This document shows, one piece after another, positions 4,966 to 7,508 of a stretch of 7,508 bases of DNA; position 1 is the stretch's first letter; each line of letters starts with the position of its first letter. The notes under the pieces were generated by a model. It was not told the origin of the DNA. It did not search any database and worked only from the letters and a program-made list of their open reading frames with translations. The position numbers were made by a program, and so were the translations under genes. This DNA comes from Chloroflexota bacterium (GTDB taxonomy: Bacteria; Chloroflexota; Chloroflexia; Thermomicrobiales; UBA6265), in the NCBI GenBank assembly GCA_023415845.1, contig JAEZJB010000310.1, positions 1 to 7,508 on the forward strand, in the 5' to 3' direction.

Positions 4966-7443
4966 TCAGGTGGCGGGAGGGGTTTGGTCACGACTCGCGG
5001 CGTCGATGATGTCTGGCCGAAGTTGTGGCGGCGGCGAATACGATCGCTCGTTCGCATCTCTGAGGTGGTCGACCTGGTCGACATCGAGCTGGATCGCTGC
5101 CTGAATCACCTCATCCATGTTGGAGACGAAGATGAACTCGATTTCTTCCCGAATGTTTTCGGGAATCTCTCGCAAATCTCGCTGGTTGTCGATTGGGGCG
5201 ATCAGGCGCCGAATCCCATGCCGGTGTGCCGCGAGCGTCTTGTCTCGCAATCCACCGATTGGCAACACCTTTCCGCGCAGGGTGATCTCGCCGGTCATCG
5301 CGGTGTCATTCCGCACCGGCTTCCTGGTTAGTGCTGAAATGAGCGCCGTTGCCATCGTGATCCCGGCCGAAGGCCCGTCTTTCGGCGTCGCTCCGTCGGA
5401 GAGGTGGATGTGCAGGTCAGACTCATCCTGGAAGTTCCGGTCGATCCGCAGTTCGTCCGCGCGCGATCGGGCGTACGACAGCGCCGCCCGCGCCGACTCC
5501 TGCATCACGTCACCAGCCTGGCCGGTCACCGTGAGTTGGCCCCGCCCCGGCATCTTCACCACTTCGACCCGAATGATCTCCCCGCCGATTTCCGTCGTCC
5601 CCAGGGCAATCGCCAGCCCAATCTCGCTCTGGCCGATGCTCTGCTCGAACCCGTACTTGGCCGGCCCGAGGAACGTTTCCACCACGTCGGGGGTAAGAAT
5701 CAATGGCTCCGCCGCCTGCAGCTTTCCGCGCACGATCTGGGTGGCAACCTTCCGCCCCAAACCCGCTATTTCCCGATCGAGCCCGCGGACCCCAGCCTCC
5801 CGTGTGTAGTTGCGGATGATCGTTCGCCAGGCATTTGGCTCGATCACAATCGCCTCGGCACCCAATCCCGAAGCTGCCAGGTTCCTTGGCAGCAGGTGTC
5901 GGCTGGCAATCTCGATCTTCTCGTCTTCTGTGTACCCCGAAACTTCGATCGTCTCCATCCGGTCCCTCAATGGGCGCGGAATCTGGTTCCAGTAGTTGGC
6001 AGTGGTGATGAACAGCACCTGCGAAAGGTCGTAGGGCATGTCCAGGTAATGATCGGTGAAGGTGGAATTCTGCTCTGGGTCCAGAACCTCCAGCATCGCT
6101 GCCGTCGGATCGCCCCGGTAGTCACTGGCCAGTTTGTCGATTTCGTCCAGCAAAATCACGGGATTCATTGTTCCGGCCGTTTTCATCGCCGTGATGATCC
6201 GGCCCGGCATCGCCCCGATGTAGGTCCGTCGATGCCCTCTGATTTCGGCCTCGTCCCGCAGGCCGCCCAGCGAAACCCTGGCAAACTTCCGCCCCATGGC
6301 CTCAGCCACCGATCGCCCCAGGCTGGTCTTGCCTACCCCCGGAGGTCCCACCAGGCACAGGATCTGCGAGGAAGTCGAACCACCGGCCGACAGCGTCAGC
6401 TTCCGTACCGCCAGGAACTCGATGATCCGTTCCTTGACCGCATCCAGACCGTAGTGGTCCTCACCCAGCACGCGCTCGGCTTCTGCCAGATCGATCTGGT
6501 CGTCAGACTGTTCATGCCAGGGCAGCTGGAGGAGGGTATCGATGTACGTCCGCGCCACGGTCGCTTCGGCCGAAACACCCTGCATCTTCTGGAGCCGCTG
6601 AAGTTCCCGTTCGAGTTTTTCTCGGGCATGGATCGGCATCCCGCGACCGGCAATTCGGCTGCGAAGCTCGTCCATCTCATTCGCCTCGGTGTCCCCGAGT
6701 TCTTCTTCGATGGCGCGCTTCTGCTGCTCCAGGTAGAAGCGGCGTTGGGTTTCGTCCATGCGTTCGCGAACCCGGTCCCGCACCTGCTGGTCGAGTTCGA
6801 CGATCTCGAGTTCGCCATTCAGGTAGGCGCCGAGGTGCTCGAGGCGCGTCAGCGGATCGAGGGTCTCCAGCAATTCCTGGCGTGTCTCGATGTCGTTGAC
6901 GACCTGCGTGGTCAGGAGGTCCGCCAGGTGTCCGGGATTGGTCGCTCGCTGCACCATGTCCAGCACTTCACTCGCCAGCACGTTATGGCTCTCGGCAAAC
7001 TTGCCCGAGAGTTCCTGGATGTAACGGATCAGGGACTCGGATCGAGCTCGATCGGCCACCGGCTCAACGAGCTCTTCTGCATAGGCCTGGAAGAATGGAC
7101 GCGAGTTGTCGATGCCCTCCAGGCGAACCCGGGACACGCCCTCCAGCACAACCTGCAGGTTGCCCCCGGGCTGCCGCTCGACCGAAAGGATGCTGGCCAG
7201 CGTGCCGACATTGAACAGATCACCGCTGCCGGGATCGTCGATCTCACGCGACCGATGCGTGGTTACCGCTATCTTGCGGTCCCCAATCATCGCTTCTTCG
7301 ACGGCGTGAATACTGTGAGGCCGGACCGCCAGCAGCGTCACGACATTCCGGGGAAAGATCACCACGCTCTTCAAAGGAAGAAGCGGAATCTGTGGCCCGC
7401 GGGAATCCGCCAGCCGAAGTCCAGATTCTCGATGGTGTCGCAT
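4966..7443 (-). CDS. lon: ATP-dependent Lon protease (LonA type)
   Basis: A complete 825-residue LonA: cytoplasmic, hexameric, unfolding and degrading damaged or regulatory proteins. Domains in order are the N-terminal substrate-binding domain (about 17-205, starting IPLLPLKSVVIFP), a charged helical or coiled segment (about 215-300, with FYLEQQKRAIEEELG), the AAA+ module with Walker A GPPGVGKT (366-373) and Walker B ILLDEIDK (430-437), and the serine protease domain with catalytic Ser692 in PKDGPSAG and Lys735 in GGLRDK, 43 residues apart as in E. coli Lon. The segment usually reading GLAWTxxGG reads ALGTTEIGG (613-621) here. About 45 residues after the protease fold (from about 781) form a Pro/Asp-rich tail; the total exceeds the 784 residues of the E. 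coli enzyme. The ATG at 7443 has a good ribosome binding site. I see no heat-shock operator in the short upstream stretch. The gene converges with murI. Confidence 0.98.
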   Translation of the reverse strand: MRHHRESGLRLADSRGPQIPLLPLKSVVIFPRNVVTLLAVRPHSIHAVEEAMIGDRKIAVTTHRSREIDDPGSGDLFNVGTLASILSVERQPGGNLQVVLEGVSRVRLEGIDNSRPFFQAYAEELVEPVADRARSESLIRYIQELSGKFAESHNVLASEVLDMVQRATNPGHLADLLTTQVVNDIETRQELLETLDPLTRLEHLGAYLNGELEIVELDQQVRDRVRERMDETQRRFYLEQQKRAIEEELGDTEANEMDELRSRIAGRGMPIHAREKLERELQRLQKMQGVSAEATVARTYIDTLLQLPWHEQSDDQIDLAEAERVLGEDHYGLDAVKERIIEFLAVRKLTLSAGGSTSSQILCLVGPPGVGKTSLGRSVAEAMGRKFARVSLGGLRDEAEIRGHRRTYIGAMPGRIITAMKTAGTMNPVILLDEIDKLASDYRGDPTAAMLEVLDPEQNSTFTDHYLDMPYDLSQVLFITTANYWNQIPRPLRDRMETIEVSGYTEDEKIEIASRHLLPRNLAASGLGAEAIVIEPNAWRTIIRNYTREAGVRGLDREIAGLGRKVATQIVRGKLQAAEPLILTPDVVETFLGPAKYGFEQSIGQSEIGLAIALGTTEIGGEIIRVEVVKMPGRGQLTVTGQAGDVMQESARAALSYARSRADELRIDRNFQDESDLHIHLSDGATPKDGPSAGITMATALISALTRKPVRNDTAMTGEITLRGKVLPIGGLRDKTLAAHRHGIRRLIAPIDNQRDLREIPENIREEIEFIFVSNMDEVIQAAIQLDVDQVDHLRDANERSYSPPPQLRPDIIDAASRDQTPPAT

Positions 7444-7450
7444 GCAGTGA

Positions 7451-7458
7451 CCTTTCCC
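7451..7458 (-). promoter_or_regulatory. Ribosome binding site of lon
   Basis: Read on the minus strand, GGGAAAGG ends seven bases before the ATG at 7443. This supports that start, which also gives a short 18-residue leader before the conserved IPLLPL segment. Only 50 further bases are visible upstream. In them I see a poor promoter-like pair (TTGGCT at 7492-7487 and AATACA at 7472-7467, 14-base spacing) that I would not rely on. Confidence 0.7.
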
Positions 7459-7508
7459 ACGGGACGTGTATTCCGGGATCGAGCACAGCCAAATCCAACT
7501 CGCGCCCA

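Noticed and set aside
5117..5809. 230-codon plus-strand frame opposite lon
   Set aside because: It lies entirely antisense to the conserved Lon protease and AAA+ domains and is a shadow of that gene.

Overview
The window looks like ordinary bacterial chromosome of roughly 60% GC, with four plus-strand genes and one convergent minus-strand gene. The best guess for the host is a Chloroflexota lineage, possibly Thermomicrobia/Sphaerobacter-like. This rests on base composition, on protein flavour, and on a dispersed repeat with a GTCATTCTGAGC core that I recall from such genomes. No rRNA or other phylogenetic marker is present, so the assignment is tentative. I see no CRISPR array, transposase, phage gene or tRNA.

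Layout from left to right: (1) 1-501 holds no gene I can support, only small hairpins and palindromes. (2) 502-1395 (+) is an orphan ABC ATPase of the ModF/YlmA-like type, starting at a TTG with a good Shine-Dalgarno sequence. (3) 1396-1551 is a spacer carrying one copy of the dispersed repeat. (4) 1552-2760 (+) is a metal-dependent amidohydrolase, overlapping by 4 bases (ATGA) with (5) 2757-3404 (+), a 2H phosphoesterase of the 2'-5' RNA ligase (LigT)-like superfamily. (6) 3405-3657 is a gap unusually dense in inverted repeats, including a 9-bp and a 10-bp perfect stem. (7) 3658-4503 (+) is glutamate racemase (murI). (8) 4504-4965 is a gene-free stretch between convergent genes, with two look-alike small hairpins. 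(9) 4966-7443 (-) is a full-length LonA protease, with its ribosome binding site and start at the right edge.

Functionally, MurI supplies D-glutamate for peptidoglycan and Lon does ATP-dependent protein quality control. The ABC ATPase has no permease or binding protein next to it, so its partner is unknown. The amidohydrolase and 2H phosphoesterase are almost certainly translated from one message. Their pairing suggests linked chemistry on an unidentified substrate, and it is the least explained gene-level feature here. The most unusual non-coding feature is the hairpin-rich stretch in front of murI. I do not see a clearly new multi-gene defence or mobile system.
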